Shown one piece after another: positions 26,117-35,904 of a stretch of 64,000 nucleotides of DNA (position 1 is its first letter; each line of letters starts with the position of its first letter). The stretch comes from an uncultured Bacilli bacterium (lineage in GTDB: Bacteria; Bacillota_I; Bacilli_A; RF39; UBA660), in the NCBI GenBank assembly GCA_910588195.1, contig CAJUPN010000001.1, forward strand, positions 62,001-126,000, read 5' to 3'. The notes under the pieces are model-generated. The model saw only the letters and a list, made by a program, of their open reading frames with translations, ran no database searches and was not told the origin of the DNA. Both the position numbers and the translations under genes were made by a program.

Positions 26117-26325
26117 AACATAATTATAACAAAGCTTGATTTGTCATTCAAGATAAAATACATCCTTTAATATTGTTGATTTATTTGTATTGTTTTGTAG
26201 AAATAAATATATTTATTTGATAAAATAGTTATCCAGAAATTAGAAAATGTTAAATGTGTTACTTGATTATTTAAAATCTATACATAATTTGATATAATCT
26301 AGTTATATAGAAATGGAATGTTTTT

Positions 26326-27066
26326 ATGGAAGATAATAATCAAAATATAAATAATGATAAAGGCAAAGTAATGGTTTTAATTTCATTAATTATTGCTGTT
26401 TCAATTGTGTTAGTGTTTTTTGTATTTTTAGCTATTCTTGATATAACTCATAAAGATACAAAATCAAAACTTAGTACAACAACAAGAAGAACGATTAAAG
26501 AAGAAGAGAATACTACTACTAATTCGGAAGTAACGGAACCAATTACAGAGAATTCAACAACTACTGTTAGTACTACGCAAGTTGCTAGTTCTAATTCAAC
26601 AAGATCTTCAACAACGAGAAAGACAACTACAAAAGTTGTAACAACAGTTGTGGAAGAAGAAACAGATACAGTAATTCCATCACATGATTATGAAATAGTT
26701 TATGATAAAACTACATATCCAGATGCTTTAGACTCATGGGAATGGGAAGTAATTAATTTAATTAATCAAGAAAGACGTAAGAATGGTTTAAGTGAACTTT
26801 TAGTAGCTAGGGAACTTCGTAATATGGCTGAAGAAGCAGCATATATGTATTATGCGAGTGGAAGTAGTGCTATAAAACCATACTTGAGTGGTTATTCATA
26901 TTTATATATGCATAGTAATTTAGATATTGATGCAAATACTTTATATGAAAGTACTTTAAATTCGACAAAAATAACTACTAATCCTGATATTAAATATGTT
27001 GGGGCAGGAGTACTTGTTAAAAATATTACTTTAGATACATATTTTTATGTAATTGTTTATGAATAG
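26326..27066 (+). CDS. Membrane-anchored CAP-like (SCP/YkwD) protein with Thr-rich linker
   Basis: This 246-residue protein has a transmembrane helix at about residues 17-40, a threonine/serine-rich linker (residues 50-115) and a C-terminal domain beginning EWEVINLINQERRKNGLSEL. That start is the first helix of CAP/SCP domains of the bacterial YkwD type. The domain is short, and the usual histidine and glutamate pocket residues are not evident, so it may be a degenerate binding module. It sits 12 bp before ffh. The 26153-26325 gap before it has only AT-rich sequence. Confidence 0.65.
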   Translation: MEDNNQNINNDKGKVMVLISLIIAVSIVLVFFVFLAILDITHKDTKSKLSTTTRRTIKEEENTTTNSEVTEPITENSTTTVSTTQVASSNSTRSSTTRKTTTKVVTTVVEEETDTVIPSHDYEIVYDKTTYPDALDSWEWEVINLINQERRKNGLSELLVARELRNMAEEAAYMYYASGSSAIKPYLSGYSYLYMHSNLDIDANTLYESTLNSTKITTNPDIKYVGAGVLVKNITLDTYFYVIVYE

Positions 27067-27078
27067 GTGGGTGATAAT

Positions 27079-28386
27079 ATGTTTGAATATATGGGAGATA
27101 GATTATCCAATGCTATAAAAAATATTAAAGGCATGGGTAGAATTACAGAAGAAAATATTGGAGATGCTATGCGTGAAATACGTATGGCTTTGCTTGAAGC
27201 AGATGTTAACTATGAAGTAGTTAAAGAGTTTATTAAAAATGTTAAAGAAAAAGCTTTAGGATTAGAAGTTGAAAAAAATTTAAAGCCAGAAGAACTTTTT
27301 ATAAAACTTGTAAAAGATGAATTAGTTTCTTTATTAGGTGGTGACTATGTTGCACTTGAGGTAGGAAAAATGCCAACTATAATCATGATGGTTGGTCTTC
27401 AAGGATCTGGTAAGACAACAACTAGTGGTAAAATTGCTAATTTAGTAAGAAAAAAGAATAAGAAAAATCCTTTATTAGTTGCTTGTGATGTTTATCGTCC
27501 AGCAGCTATTGATCAATTATGTGAAATAGGTGCATCTTTAAATATTCCAGTATTTGAAAAAGGAAAAGAAAAGCCATTAGAAATTGTTAAAGAAGCTTTA
27601 GTTTATGCTAAAGAAAATAAACATGATTTTATAATTATAGATACAGCTGGTCGTTTACATATTGATGAAGAATTAATGGATGAGTTAGTTTCAATAGAGG
27701 AATATGCTAAGCCAAATGAAATACTTTTAGTGATTGATGCGATGATGGGACAAGACGCTATAAATGTTATTAAAGGATTTAATGATAAACTAGGACTTAC
27801 AGGTGCAATTTTAACAAAGATGGATGGTAATACTAAAGGTGGTGTTGCTTTATCTGTTAGACATTTAACTAATGTTCCTATTAAGTTTATTGGTGATTCT
27901 GAAAAATTAGATGGTTTATCGGAGTTTTATCCAGAAAGAATGGCAGAACGTATCTTAGACATGGGAGATATTTTATCAATAGCTGAGAAAGTTGAAGGAA
28001 TAGTTTCTGAAGAGGAAGCAAGTAACATGGCTAAGAAGATGAAAAAAGGTGATTATACTTTAGAAGATTTTCTTACTAATTTGAAGCAAATAAAGAAATT
28101 AGGACCTCTAGAGAATATATTAAAGATGCTTCCTGGAGCTCGTAAAATGGGACTTGGGGACATAAATATTAATCCTAAAGATATGGCTCATGTTGAAGCA
28201 ATTATACTTTCAATGACACCATATGAAAGAGAGCATCCAGAAGTTTTAAAAAACTCTCGTAAGGTAAGAATCAGTAAAGGTAGTGGAAGAAGCGTTGAAG
28301 AAATTAATCGTTTGTTAAAGCAATTTGAACAAATGAAAATGATGATGAAACAGGTAAGTAATGGTAATATGAAAATGCCATTTTAA
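27079..28386 (+). CDS. ffh: Signal recognition particle GTPase Ffh
   Basis: This 435-residue SRP54-type GTPase brings nascent membrane proteins to FtsY and SecYEG. It has the N domain (RLSNAIKNIKGMGRITEENI), a G domain with GLQGSGKTTTSGKIA, DTAGRLHIDEEL and TKMDGNTKGG, and the methionine-rich M domain ending QMKMMMKQ. The ATG after GGTGGGTGATAAT is chosen over an upstream GTG that lacks homology. No ylxM-like gene lies upstream. A long terminator follows. Confidence 0.96.
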   Translation: MFEYMGDRLSNAIKNIKGMGRITEENIGDAMREIRMALLEADVNYEVVKEFIKNVKEKALGLEVEKNLKPEELFIKLVKDELVSLLGGDYVALEVGKMPTIIMMVGLQGSGKTTTSGKIANLVRKKNKKNPLLVACDVYRPAAIDQLCEIGASLNIPVFEKGKEKPLEIVKEALVYAKENKHDFIIIDTAGRLHIDEELMDELVSIEEYAKPNEILLVIDAMMGQDAINVIKGFNDKLGLTGAILTKMDGNTKGGVALSVRHLTNVPIKFIGDSEKLDGLSEFYPERMAERILDMGDILSIAEKVEGIVSEEEASNMAKKMKKGDYTLEDFLTNLKQIKKLGPLENILKMLPGARKMGLGDININPKDMAHVEAIILSMTPYEREHPEVLKNSRKVRISKGSGRSVEEINRLLKQFEQMKMMMKQVSNGNMKMPF

Positions 28387-28396
28387 ATAAAATTAG

Positions 28397-28447
28397 AAGT
28401 GAAGTATTTAATGAAAATATATAATGGTTAAGTACTTTACTTTTTTT
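28397..28447 (+). terminator. Intrinsic terminator of ffh
   Basis: AAGTGAAGTATTTAA pairs with TTAAGTACTTTACTT through 15 positions with two wobble pairs, followed by a T run. Confidence 0.85.
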
Positions 28448-28494
28448 ATGCGATAGTATATAATTAGTTGGTGCATTATATGGGAGGTACATTT

Positions 28495-28941
28495 ATGGAC
28501 AAGAGCATTTTGGAAAGTTTAAGAGAATTGAATATTTTAATAAAGAGAAAACTTTTCTTGATTTTAAAAGAAAATGGAATTAACGAAGCTCCTAATCCTT
28601 TACAAGTAAGTATATTTATGTACCTTTATAATAATAAGAATAAAGAAGTATCTCAAGCTGATTTAGTAAAAGAGTTACATGTTTCAAAAGTAGCTATAAG
28701 CGAAGCAATAGCAAAAATGGTGAGTAATGGTAATATTGAAGTAATTGCAAGTAAGACTGATCATAGGAAAAATATTTTATCTTACACTGATCAAGGAATT
28801 AAAAGAACGAAGAATATGATAAAGTCTTTGAGTTTATTAAATAATGAGTTACTTAGAGATATAGATGAGTTTGAGCTTAATACTTTTATGAATGTAATGC
28901 AATGTATGAAAAAAAATATTGAGGAGGAAAAAAATGTTTAA
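28495..28941 (+). CDS. MarR-family transcriptional regulator
   Basis: This 148-residue protein has a winged helix (VSQADLVKELHVSKVAISEA at about residues 61-80) with the wing in KTDHRKNILSYTDQG, typical of MarR repressors. The ATG with GGGAGGT upstream is chosen over an earlier frame start. It overlaps the first ABC exporter gene by 8 bases, so it probably represses this exporter operon and responds to its substrate, a layout common for multidrug exporters. Confidence 0.9.
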   Translation: MDKSILESLRELNILIKRKLFLILKENGINEAPNPLQVSIFMYLYNNKNKEVSQADLVKELHVSKVAISEAIAKMVSNGNIEVIASKTDHRKNILSYTDQGIKRTKNMIKSLSLLNNELLRDIDEFELNTFMNVMQCMKKNIEEEKNV

Positions 28942-30691
28942 AGTATTTAAAAATTTTACTAAAAAAGATGTGTTTTTAATTATTATTTGTGTTTCTTTTA
29001 TAGTTTTTCAGGTATTTTTAGATTTAAAATTACCTGATTATATGAGTGAAATTACAAGATTAATACAAACTGAAGGTAGTAGTATGAATGAAATCTTAGT
29101 TCAAGGTGGATTTATGCTTGCTTGTGCCTTTGGAAGTTTGGCAACAGCTATTTTTGTTGGTTTTTTAGCAAGTAGACTTTCAGCAAATTTCTCTAAAGTT
29201 TTAAGAAAGAAAATATTTGTTAAAGTAGAGAATTTTAGTATGGCTGAAGTTAAAGGATTTTCTACTAGCAGTTTAATTACTAGAACTACTAATGATGTTA
29301 CACAACTTGAGATGCTTATTGCGATGGGATTACAAATGTTATGTAAAGCTCCAATTATGGCTGTGTGGGCTGTTTTAAAAATTGTTAATAAAAGTTTAGA
29401 ATGGAGTCTTTTTACGGCAGTATTGGTTGTAGTTTTACTGTTAACAGTTGGAATGCTTATGATTATTGTATTCCCAAGATTTGAACTTGTTCAGAAGTTA
29501 ATTGATCATGTAAATGGAGTTACAAGAGAGAACTTAACAGGTATTAGAGTTATTAGAGCTTTTAATGCTGAGAAGTTTCAAATGAATAGATTTGAGGATG
29601 TTAATAATACACTAACTAATACCCAATTATTTAATCAAAGATGTTTTTCAATTCTTAGTCCTGTTATGAATTTAGTTATGCAATCTTTAACATTAGGTAT
29701 ATATTTTATAGGGGCATATTTAATTGTCGATGCAGGTATGGTAGGTAAAATAAATTTATTTAGTGATATGATTGTTTTTTCTAGTTATGGAATGCAAGTT
29801 ATTATGTCATTTTTAATGTTAGCCATGATTTTTATGATGTGGCCAAGAGCAAAAGTTTCTGCTAAACGTATAAATGAAGTTTTAGAAACAGAAGAGTCAA
29901 TTAAAGATGGTGAAGATAACTTTAAAACTGATGAGGTTGGTACAGTAGAATTTAAAAATGTTTCTTTTAAATATCCTGATGCAGATGAATATTTACTTAA
30001 AAATATTTCTTTTAAAGTAAATAAGGGTGAAACAATTGCTTTTATTGGATCTACTGGTTCTGGTAAATCTACACTTATTAATTTGGTTCCAAGATTTTAT
30101 GATGCAACCGAGGGAGAAGTTTTAGTAGATGGAGTAAATGTTAAAGAATATTCTTTAGAAAGTCTTTATAATAAATTGGGATATGTTTCACAAAAGGCTT
30201 TTATGTTTACTGGAACAGTAAAAGAAAATGTTTCTTATGGCAAATCTAAATCTAAGAAAACAAAAGCAATTATAGAAGAAGCAATACGTGTTGCACAAGG
30301 TGAAGAATTTGTTTTAAAGATGGATGAAGGATATGATTCTCATATTGCTCGTGGAGGAACTAATGTTTCTGGTGGGCAAAAACAAAGATTATCTATTGCT
30401 CGTGCTATAGCGAGAAATCCCGAAATATATATATTCGATGATTCATTCTCTGCTTTGGATTATAAAACAGATTTAACTTTAAGAAGTGAGTTAAAAAAAT
30501 ATACAAAGAATGCGACATCAATGATTGTTGCACAAAGAATCGGAACAATTATGAATGCTGATAAAATAGTTGTGTTAGATAAGGGAGAATGTGTTGGAAT
30601 AGGTACACATGAGTATTTATTAAAGCATTCATCTGTCTATAAAGAAATTGCTTTATCACAGTTATCAAAGGAGGAGTTAGAAAATGCCTAG
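28934..30691 (+). CDS. ABC exporter, subunit 1 (fused permease-ATPase)
   Basis: This 585-residue half-transporter has six membrane helices in residues 12-310 and a C-terminal ATPase with Walker A GSTGSGKSTLI, signature VSGGQKQRLSIARA and Walker B IYIFDDSFSALD (aspartate after the Walker B acid, so a possibly non-catalytic site). GAGGAGG precedes the ATG. It is translationally coupled to both neighbours. With the next gene it forms a heterodimeric multidrug-type exporter similar to LmrCD/BmrCD. The substrate is unknown. Confidence 0.92.
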   Translation: MFKVFKNFTKKDVFLIIICVSFIVFQVFLDLKLPDYMSEITRLIQTEGSSMNEILVQGGFMLACAFGSLATAIFVGFLASRLSANFSKVLRKKIFVKVENFSMAEVKGFSTSSLITRTTNDVTQLEMLIAMGLQMLCKAPIMAVWAVLKIVNKSLEWSLFTAVLVVVLLLTVGMLMIIVFPRFELVQKLIDHVNGVTRENLTGIRVIRAFNAEKFQMNRFEDVNNTLTNTQLFNQRCFSILSPVMNLVMQSLTLGIYFIGAYLIVDAGMVGKINLFSDMIVFSSYGMQVIMSFLMLAMIFMMWPRAKVSAKRINEVLETEESIKDGEDNFKTDEVGTVEFKNVSFKYPDADEYLLKNISFKVNKGETIAFIGSTGSGKSTLINLVPRFYDATEGEVLVDGVNVKEYSLESLYNKLGYVSQKAFMFTGTVKENVSYGKSKSKKTKAIIEEAIRVAQGEEFVLKMDEGYDSHIARGGTNVSGGQKQRLSIARAIARNPEIYIFDDSFSALDYKTDLTLRSELKKYTKNATSMIVAQRIGTIMNADKIVVLDKGECVGIGTHEYLLKHSSVYKEIALSQLSKEELENA

Positions 30692-32831
30692 GCCAATGAT
30701 GAAAACACCTGAAAAGTCTAAAAACTTTTTAGGTTCGATAAAGAGATTATTTAATAGTTTAAATAGATGGAGAATATTATTAATAGTTTCCTTGTTACTT
30801 GCGGGAATTAGTTCAATTCTTTCTATTATATCTCCTGATATATTATCTAATTTAACTGATAATATTACAGAGGGAATTGTACCTAGAGGTGAAAATATTC
30901 AGATTGTTGCAGAAAAGATTTCTGAAGCATTTAATGAAGATAATATAATTAATTCAGTTAATAATATCATGAGTGATGATAATATTAGTTTAGAAGATAA
31001 AAAAGAATTAAAAGAAACTTTAATAGAATTAAATTCTAGTGAAAATAAAAAAGATGTATTATTCTCTTTAAAAAATGATTTGTTACTTAAATTCTTTAAA
31101 GAGTTTAGTTTTGAAGGAGAGAAGATTAGTGAGAAAGATCAACTTGAGTTTATTCGTATAACTTCAGAAATAAAGAATTATGAAAATAATGAAGAGATGT
31201 TAGAGGTTATAGATAAATTTCCTAAATCTATCTATAAAGTAGTAGAGCCTCAAATGAACATGAAAAAAATAAAAGAGATCGGTTTTTCTTTAGTTATTAT
31301 ATTTCTTTTATCTGCTTTGTTTGGTTTTGTTGAGTCGTATATATTGGCAACAGTTTCAAATAATTTTGCTAAATCATTAAGAAGCAGTATTGCTACTAAA
31401 ATTAATAAGTTACCACTTAAATATTTTGATACACATGAGACTGGTAATGTTTTATCAATTGTGACAAATGATGTTGATACTATTGGTATGCAAATGAATC
31501 AAAGTTTATCAACATTAGTATCTTCTTTAACTTTATTTATAGGATCTTTGATTATGATGTTTATTACAAATTATATAATGGCTTTAACAGCTATAATTTC
31601 TTCTTTCTTAGGATTTATTTTAATGTTTATAATTTTAGGAAAGTCACAAAAGTATTTCAATCAAAGACAAGTAGAACTTGGTAATATGAATGGTTACATA
31701 GAAGAAATCTATAGTGGACATAATGTGGTTAAAGTTTATAATGGGACAGAAAAAGCTATAGAAGATTTTGATGAATTGAATGAAAAATTATATTATTGTA
31801 ATCGTAAGAGTTCGTTTCTTTCTGGTTTAATGCATCCAATTATGGGCTTTGTTGGTAATTTTGGTTATGTTGCAGTTTGTATTTGTGGGGCATTATTAGT
31901 AATGAATGATTTAATTAGTTTTGGTGTTATTGTAGCTTTTATGATATATGTAAGATTATTTACTAATCCACTTGCTCAAATAGCTCAAGCTATGTCTAAT
32001 TTACAATCATCTGTTGCAGCTAGTGAAAGAGTATTTGAATTTTTAGATGAAGAGGAAATGCTTGATGAAAGTAATAAGACAAAAGTGTTGGATAAAAAGA
32101 AGGTTAAAGGAAATATAGAATTTAAGAATGTTAAATTTGGTTATGATAAAGATCGTCTTATTATAAATGACTTTTCTGTTTCCGCTAAAAGTGGTAAAAA
32201 AATTGCCATTGTTGGTCCAACTGGTGCTGGAAAGACCACTATGGTTAATCTACTTATGAAGTTTTATGAAATTAATGATGGAGATATTGTGATAGATGGA
32301 ATATCTACTAAAAATTTAACTAGAGAAAATATTCATGAACTATTTATAATGGTTTTACAAGATACTTGGCTTTTTGAGGGATCAATAAGAGATAATATAA
32401 GATTTAATAAAGAAAATGTATCTGATTCTAAGATATGGGAAGCTTTAAAAACTGTTGGTGTTGATCATTTTGTAAAAACTCTCCCTGGTGGATTAGACGC
32501 TAAAATAAGTGATGATGATTCGATAAGTCAAGGACAAAAGCAACTTTTAACTATTGCAAGAGGTATGATTGAAGATGCTCCTTTCTTGATTTTAGATGAG
32601 GCAACTAGTAATGTTGATACAAGAACTGAAGAATTAGTACAAAAAGCCATGGATAAACTAACTGTTGGTAGAACGTCTTTTATAATTGCTCACAGACTTT
32701 CAACAATTAAAAACGCTGATATGATACTTGTAATGAAAGATGGAAATATTATTGAGATGGGTGATCATAAAACACTTATGAAACAACAAGGTTTCTATTC
32801 TGAATTATATAATTCTCAGTTTAAAAAGTAA
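30684..32831 (+). CDS. ABC exporter, subunit 2, with a large extracellular insert
   Basis: This 715-residue half-transporter is about 120 residues longer than subunit 1. The extra part lies between membrane helices 1 and 2 (residues 55-190) and is charged and helical, which predicts an extracellular coiled domain. The ATPase has Walker A GPTGAGKTTMV, signature ISQGQKQLLTIARG and Walker B FLILDEATSNVD with the catalytic glutamate. It supplies the active ATP site to the pair. It overlaps the upstream gene by 8 bases and is followed by a terminator. Confidence 0.92.
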   Translation: MPRPMMKTPEKSKNFLGSIKRLFNSLNRWRILLIVSLLLAGISSILSIISPDILSNLTDNITEGIVPRGENIQIVAEKISEAFNEDNIINSVNNIMSDDNISLEDKKELKETLIELNSSENKKDVLFSLKNDLLLKFFKEFSFEGEKISEKDQLEFIRITSEIKNYENNEEMLEVIDKFPKSIYKVVEPQMNMKKIKEIGFSLVIIFLLSALFGFVESYILATVSNNFAKSLRSSIATKINKLPLKYFDTHETGNVLSIVTNDVDTIGMQMNQSLSTLVSSLTLFIGSLIMMFITNYIMALTAIISSFLGFILMFIILGKSQKYFNQRQVELGNMNGYIEEIYSGHNVVKVYNGTEKAIEDFDELNEKLYYCNRKSSFLSGLMHPIMGFVGNFGYVAVCICGALLVMNDLISFGVIVAFMIYVRLFTNPLAQIAQAMSNLQSSVAASERVFEFLDEEEMLDESNKTKVLDKKKVKGNIEFKNVKFGYDKDRLIINDFSVSAKSGKKIAIVGPTGAGKTTMVNLLMKFYEINDGDIVIDGISTKNLTRENIHELFIMVLQDTWLFEGSIRDNIRFNKENVSDSKIWEALKTVGVDHFVKTLPGGLDAKISDDDSISQGQKQLLTIARGMIEDAPFLILDEATSNVDTRTEELVQKAMDKLTVGRTSFIIAHRLSTIKNADMILVMKDGNIIEMGDHKTLMKQQGFYSELYNSQFKK

Positions 32832-32858
32832 GAAAACTAATTTAGTTTTCTTTTTTTC
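32832..32858 (+). terminator. Terminator of the exporter operon
   Basis: GAAAACTA and TAGTTTTC arms are followed by seven T directly after the stop codon. Confidence 0.88.
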
Positions 32859-32911
32859 TTTAAACTATATATAAAATTATGTGCTAAAATATATTTAAGT
32901 AGGTGGTTTTA

Positions 32912-33445
32912 TTGAAAGTTAAGTATTTTATTTTAGGAGTTTTTTTTACAGTAGTTTTTGGTGTTTTATTAAATCTCTTTTTATTAACACGAAATGATGA
33001 TGATGTTATTATTAAAGAGATAAAGGATTTTGATAAAAGTATTTCTTTAATAGATGAACAAATTAGTAAAATAAAGGATAAAGAATGTCAAAAAGCTTTT
33101 ATTGAGTTAGAAAATAATATAAAAAAGACATATTTTTCAAAAAATACAACTATCTCTTCTTTTTATGAAGCTTATTTTTCTGATAAAATTTTTTTAGATT
33201 TATATAAAGATGTTGAGGATGTATGTAAAATTAAAGAAGATAATTCAAGATATTCTTTAGCTCTTGCTTCTTATGCTTTTCCAAGTTCAATAAAATCTAA
33301 ATATAATTTAAAACATGAGATTAAATTTAAAGATGTAAATACGCGAGAAGAAGTTTTAAAAGATGAATATGAGGTAGGAAGTTATTCTTCAAAAATTTTA
33401 GAACTTAGAGTTATAAATGAATTATTGGATGGTTTAAAAATATGA
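32912..33445 (+). CDS. Membrane-anchored protein of unknown function
   Basis: This 177-residue protein starts with TTG, six bases after AGGTGG. One hydrophobic helix over residues 3-24 is followed by a charged, helical extracellular part that includes a cysteine pair about 65 residues apart. No family is recognised. It overlaps the next gene by 4 bases (ATGA), so the two form an operon. Confidence 0.6.
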   Translation: MKVKYFILGVFFTVVFGVLLNLFLLTRNDDDVIIKEIKDFDKSISLIDEQISKIKDKECQKAFIELENNIKKTYFSKNTTISSFYEAYFSDKIFLDLYKDVEDVCKIKEDNSRYSLALASYAFPSSIKSKYNLKHEIKFKDVNTREEVLKDEYEVGSYSSKILELRVINELLDGLKI

Positions 33446-33783
33446 AAAATCTTTTCTACTTAACAAATATTTGTAATCTTTTTTTAGGAATACTATTATT
33501 TATTAGTACTTATATTATTTATGAGGTAAATGTCAATACAATCCTTTTATTTATAGGAGTCATAATATTTGAAGTTGCAATGTTTATAGTCTATATAAAA
33601 AGTGAAAAAGAAGTAACAGTTATAGATTACTTAATTAATTCTTGCTATTTTATCTTTGTAATTTTCTATTTGTTATTTATTCTTTATTATCAATATAATA
33701 ATAGTTCTAGTTTAAATATAGTTTATTTTAGTAAAATTTTATTTATTCCTCACTTTATTTATGCTGTAGTTATGTGTTTTTAG
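33442..33783 (+). CDS. Four-helix integral membrane protein, unknown
   Basis: This 113-residue protein consists almost entirely of four hydrophobic helices (about residues 8-27, 32-50, 60-83 and 90-112). There are no charged motifs that suggest a transporter family. It is coupled to the upstream anchored protein, perhaps as its membrane partner. Confidence 0.6.
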   Translation: MKNLFYLTNICNLFLGILLFISTYIIYEVNVNTILLFIGVIIFEVAMFIVYIKSEKEVTVIDYLINSCYFIFVIFYLLFILYYQYNNSSSLNIVYFSKILFIPHFIYAVVMCF

Positions 33784-33821
33784 GAGAATAATAAAATTTT
33801 TATTGCTAGGGTGGTGAAGAT

Positions 33822-34670
33822 ATGTCTAAAAGTTTAGAGAATGAAATTTTGAAAGTTTATGATAATATATTGTCTGGGTTGCCTCATATATCATCTTTAA
33901 ATATTGATGTTAAAAATATTAAGAAATTATTTGAATATACGGATTCAAAAAGACATGTAGTAGATGAAGATGTTATTTTAGCTCATAGAAGATTTATTGG
34001 AGAAGTTGTATACTCTATTGATGATGCAGATATCATGAGAGTAAAAAAGTATATTTCATTTCCAGATTTTAAAGTTAGATCTTTTATGATAAATCCTGAA
34101 TATTTTTATGAAGATACATATTCTTTAGAAAAATCTGTAGTAATGGGAAAACAACAAGAATTGAATTTTGTTATAAATGATCCTCAATATAATGTGTTAG
34201 ATTCGGTGAGAAGTATATTAATTTTAAATGTTACAAGGGTTTCTTATACTTTTGATGTTGATTACTATTGTTTAACTATGAAGTCTATTCCATCTAGCTT
34301 GTTTTATGATTATTATGCAAGATTAATAAATTCATATAAGAGATATAGACAAATAAGTGATGATGATTATATTCGTATTAAAAGCTTAGCAATAAGAGAA
34401 TGTTTAAATATTCTAGGTGATGTTCCTTCCGATTTAGAAGGGGAGTTTACCATTAAAAGAAATGATTATGCAAAGTTAAAAAGTTATTTAAAAAAGAAAT
34501 ATAATTTAGATTTTAATGATGAGTTTAAATCAATTACAGGTCAAACAGCCAGTGTTTGGAATAATCTGGGTGTACTTCGTTATGATAATCGGGATTTGGT
34601 AGAAAAGGATAAAGAAGAGGATTTAGTACCTTATCCTTTGATATATCAGAGAAATAATCAATTAAAATAA
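33822..34670 (+). CDS. Soluble protein of unknown function
   Basis: This 282-residue protein has no signal or membrane helix. It starts behind GGTGGTGAAG. The first 200 residues are mixed alpha/beta, and the C-terminal 90 include a charged NDYAKLKSYLKKKYNLDF segment. No recognised family. It converges with prsA over a shared terminator. It may belong to a lineage-specific protein family. Confidence 0.6.
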   Translation: MSKSLENEILKVYDNILSGLPHISSLNIDVKNIKKLFEYTDSKRHVVDEDVILAHRRFIGEVVYSIDDADIMRVKKYISFPDFKVRSFMINPEYFYEDTYSLEKSVVMGKQQELNFVINDPQYNVLDSVRSILILNVTRVSYTFDVDYYCLTMKSIPSSLFYDYYARLINSYKRYRQISDDDYIRIKSLAIRECLNILGDVPSDLEGEFTIKRNDYAKLKSYLKKKYNLDFNDEFKSITGQTASVWNNLGVLRYDNRDLVEKDKEEDLVPYPLIYQRNNQLK

Positions 34671-34699
34671 AAAATCGACTTATTTAGTCGATTTTTTTT
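34671..34699. terminator. Bidirectional terminator between the unknown gene and prsA
   Basis: AAAATCGAC and GTCGATTTT arms have A and T runs on both sides, and overlap the last codons of prsA. Confidence 0.88.
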
Positions 34700-35669
34700 G
34701 GTTTAATAAACTATTTATATATCTATTATACTGTTCTTCAAGTTTACTATCTTGGAAACTTGCACCATATTTTTTTCTTAATTCTACCATAGCATTAACT
34801 TCAGTTGTTGAATCATCTTCAATTAATTTTTCAGCTAGAGTTTCTTTAATATTATCTTTTAAATTATCTAATGTGTCTTTCTCTTTTTCATCTAATTTAA
34901 TGATTAAATGATATCCATAAGTTGTTTTTACTGGAGCTTCAGAATAACCACCTTTTTTCAATGCAAATGCAGCTTTTTCAAATTCTTCTACCATGTCACC
35001 TTTGTTAAAGTAGTCTAGGTCTTGGAATGTTACTTCACTGTTATCTTTATATTTTTCAAAAGCGTCTTTTGCAGATGTTCCATTTTTTATATCTTCTTTA
35101 ATATCATTTAATATTTTCTCCGCTTTTTCTTTAGCAGCAGTTGAGCTTCCGTTGTCTGTTCCTTCTGGTTTAATTAAAATATGTTCACAGTGGATATCAC
35201 CAACAGTTTCATTTTTGTAATAATCATTAATTTCTTTGTCGGTTATTTTTCCTTTAGCATAATCAGTTACTGCTAAATTAGTTAAGTAAGTAACTTTTTG
35301 TTGATCAAGTAATATATCAATTGATGAATAACCTGCACTTGCTAAAGCATCATTCATAGCTTGTTCATCAAATTTTCCTGCATCATCAACATAGTTAGAT
35401 TTTAGATATGTTTCATAATTTTTTAAATATTCTTCCATATCAGATTGTTTATCTTTATATTCTTCAAGTAAGATTTTTTCATCAATCTTATTTAACATTA
35501 CAGATAAAGCATAGTTGTCTTTTACTTCATTCCATATTTCATCAACACTGTACATTGTGCCATCATCGAATTTTATGATAGCATCATTTCCATTAGATAA
35601 TTTTGGGACTTTACCACATCCAGTTAATAGTCCGATAGTTATTATTATTAGAATTAATTTCTTTTTCAT
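34680..35669 (-). CDS. prsA: PrsA-like lipoprotein peptidyl-prolyl isomerase
   Basis: This 329-residue lipoprotein has a signal peptide ending in the lipobox LLTGC (cysteine at residue 18) and a parvulin domain at about residues 155-255. The domain holds HCEHILIKPEG, VTFQDLDYFNKGDMVEEFEKAAFALKKGG and YGYHLIIKLDEK; pieces are quoted in order, not as one run. PrsA folds exported proteins outside the membrane. Flanking helical regions form the chaperone part. The length is close to the Bacillus protein (292). The ribosome site on the minus strand is GGGAGG. Confidence 0.92.
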   Translation of the reverse strand: MKKKLILIIITIGLLTGCGKVPKLSNGNDAIIKFDDGTMYSVDEIWNEVKDNYALSVMLNKIDEKILLEEYKDKQSDMEEYLKNYETYLKSNYVDDAGKFDEQAMNDALASAGYSSIDILLDQQKVTYLTNLAVTDYAKGKITDKEINDYYKNETVGDIHCEHILIKPEGTDNGSSTAAKEKAEKILNDIKEDIKNGTSAKDAFEKYKDNSEVTFQDLDYFNKGDMVEEFEKAAFALKKGGYSEAPVKTTYGYHLIIKLDEKEKDTLDNLKDNIKETLAEKLIEDDSTTEVNAMVELRKKYGASFQDSKLEEQYNRYINSLLNQKKSTK

Positions 35670-35791
35670 GTTATCCTCCCTTACATTTATTCATTATATC
35701 ATGGGTTTAAAAAAAATAATAGTAAATCATGCACAAAAATAAGATTTTAACCATACAATAAAGTGAGTAATGAAAAGGAGGGAAAATAATC

Positions 35792-35881
35792 ATGAATAAG
35801 TGTGGAAACAATATTTCTAGTGCTGCATTCATCCTAGTATTATTTATATTATTAATTATCATAGTAGGGGCATTTATCTAA
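35792..35881 (+). CDS. YjcZ-like tiny sporulation membrane peptide 1
   Basis: This 29-residue peptide sits behind AAGGAGGG. A short polar start with one cysteine leads into a single helix AAFILVLFILLIIIVGAFI, which closely matches the YjcZ/tiny-transmembrane family of Bacillus spores (typical core LVVLFILLIIVGA). These peptides are made late in sporulation. A second one follows 23 bases downstream, so they form a pair. Confidence 0.75.
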   Translation: MNKCGNNISSAAFILVLFILLIIIVGAFI

Positions 35882-35904
35882 TAATTATTTAGGAGGTGAA
35901 GTAT

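Larger units (their letters stand above)
25773..26152 (+). repeat. Direct repeat copy B: putative type I toxin-antitoxin module
   Basis: This is the second copy of the module found after pepF, shifted by 3,420 bases, starting with the same terminator. The core is identical to copy A for 278 bases. Outside it, the toxin promoter spacer and the region just beyond the antisense promoter have diverged, yet both 17-base promoter spacings remain. The two copies bracket the pair of surface-protein genes and could recombine. Confidence 0.9.
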
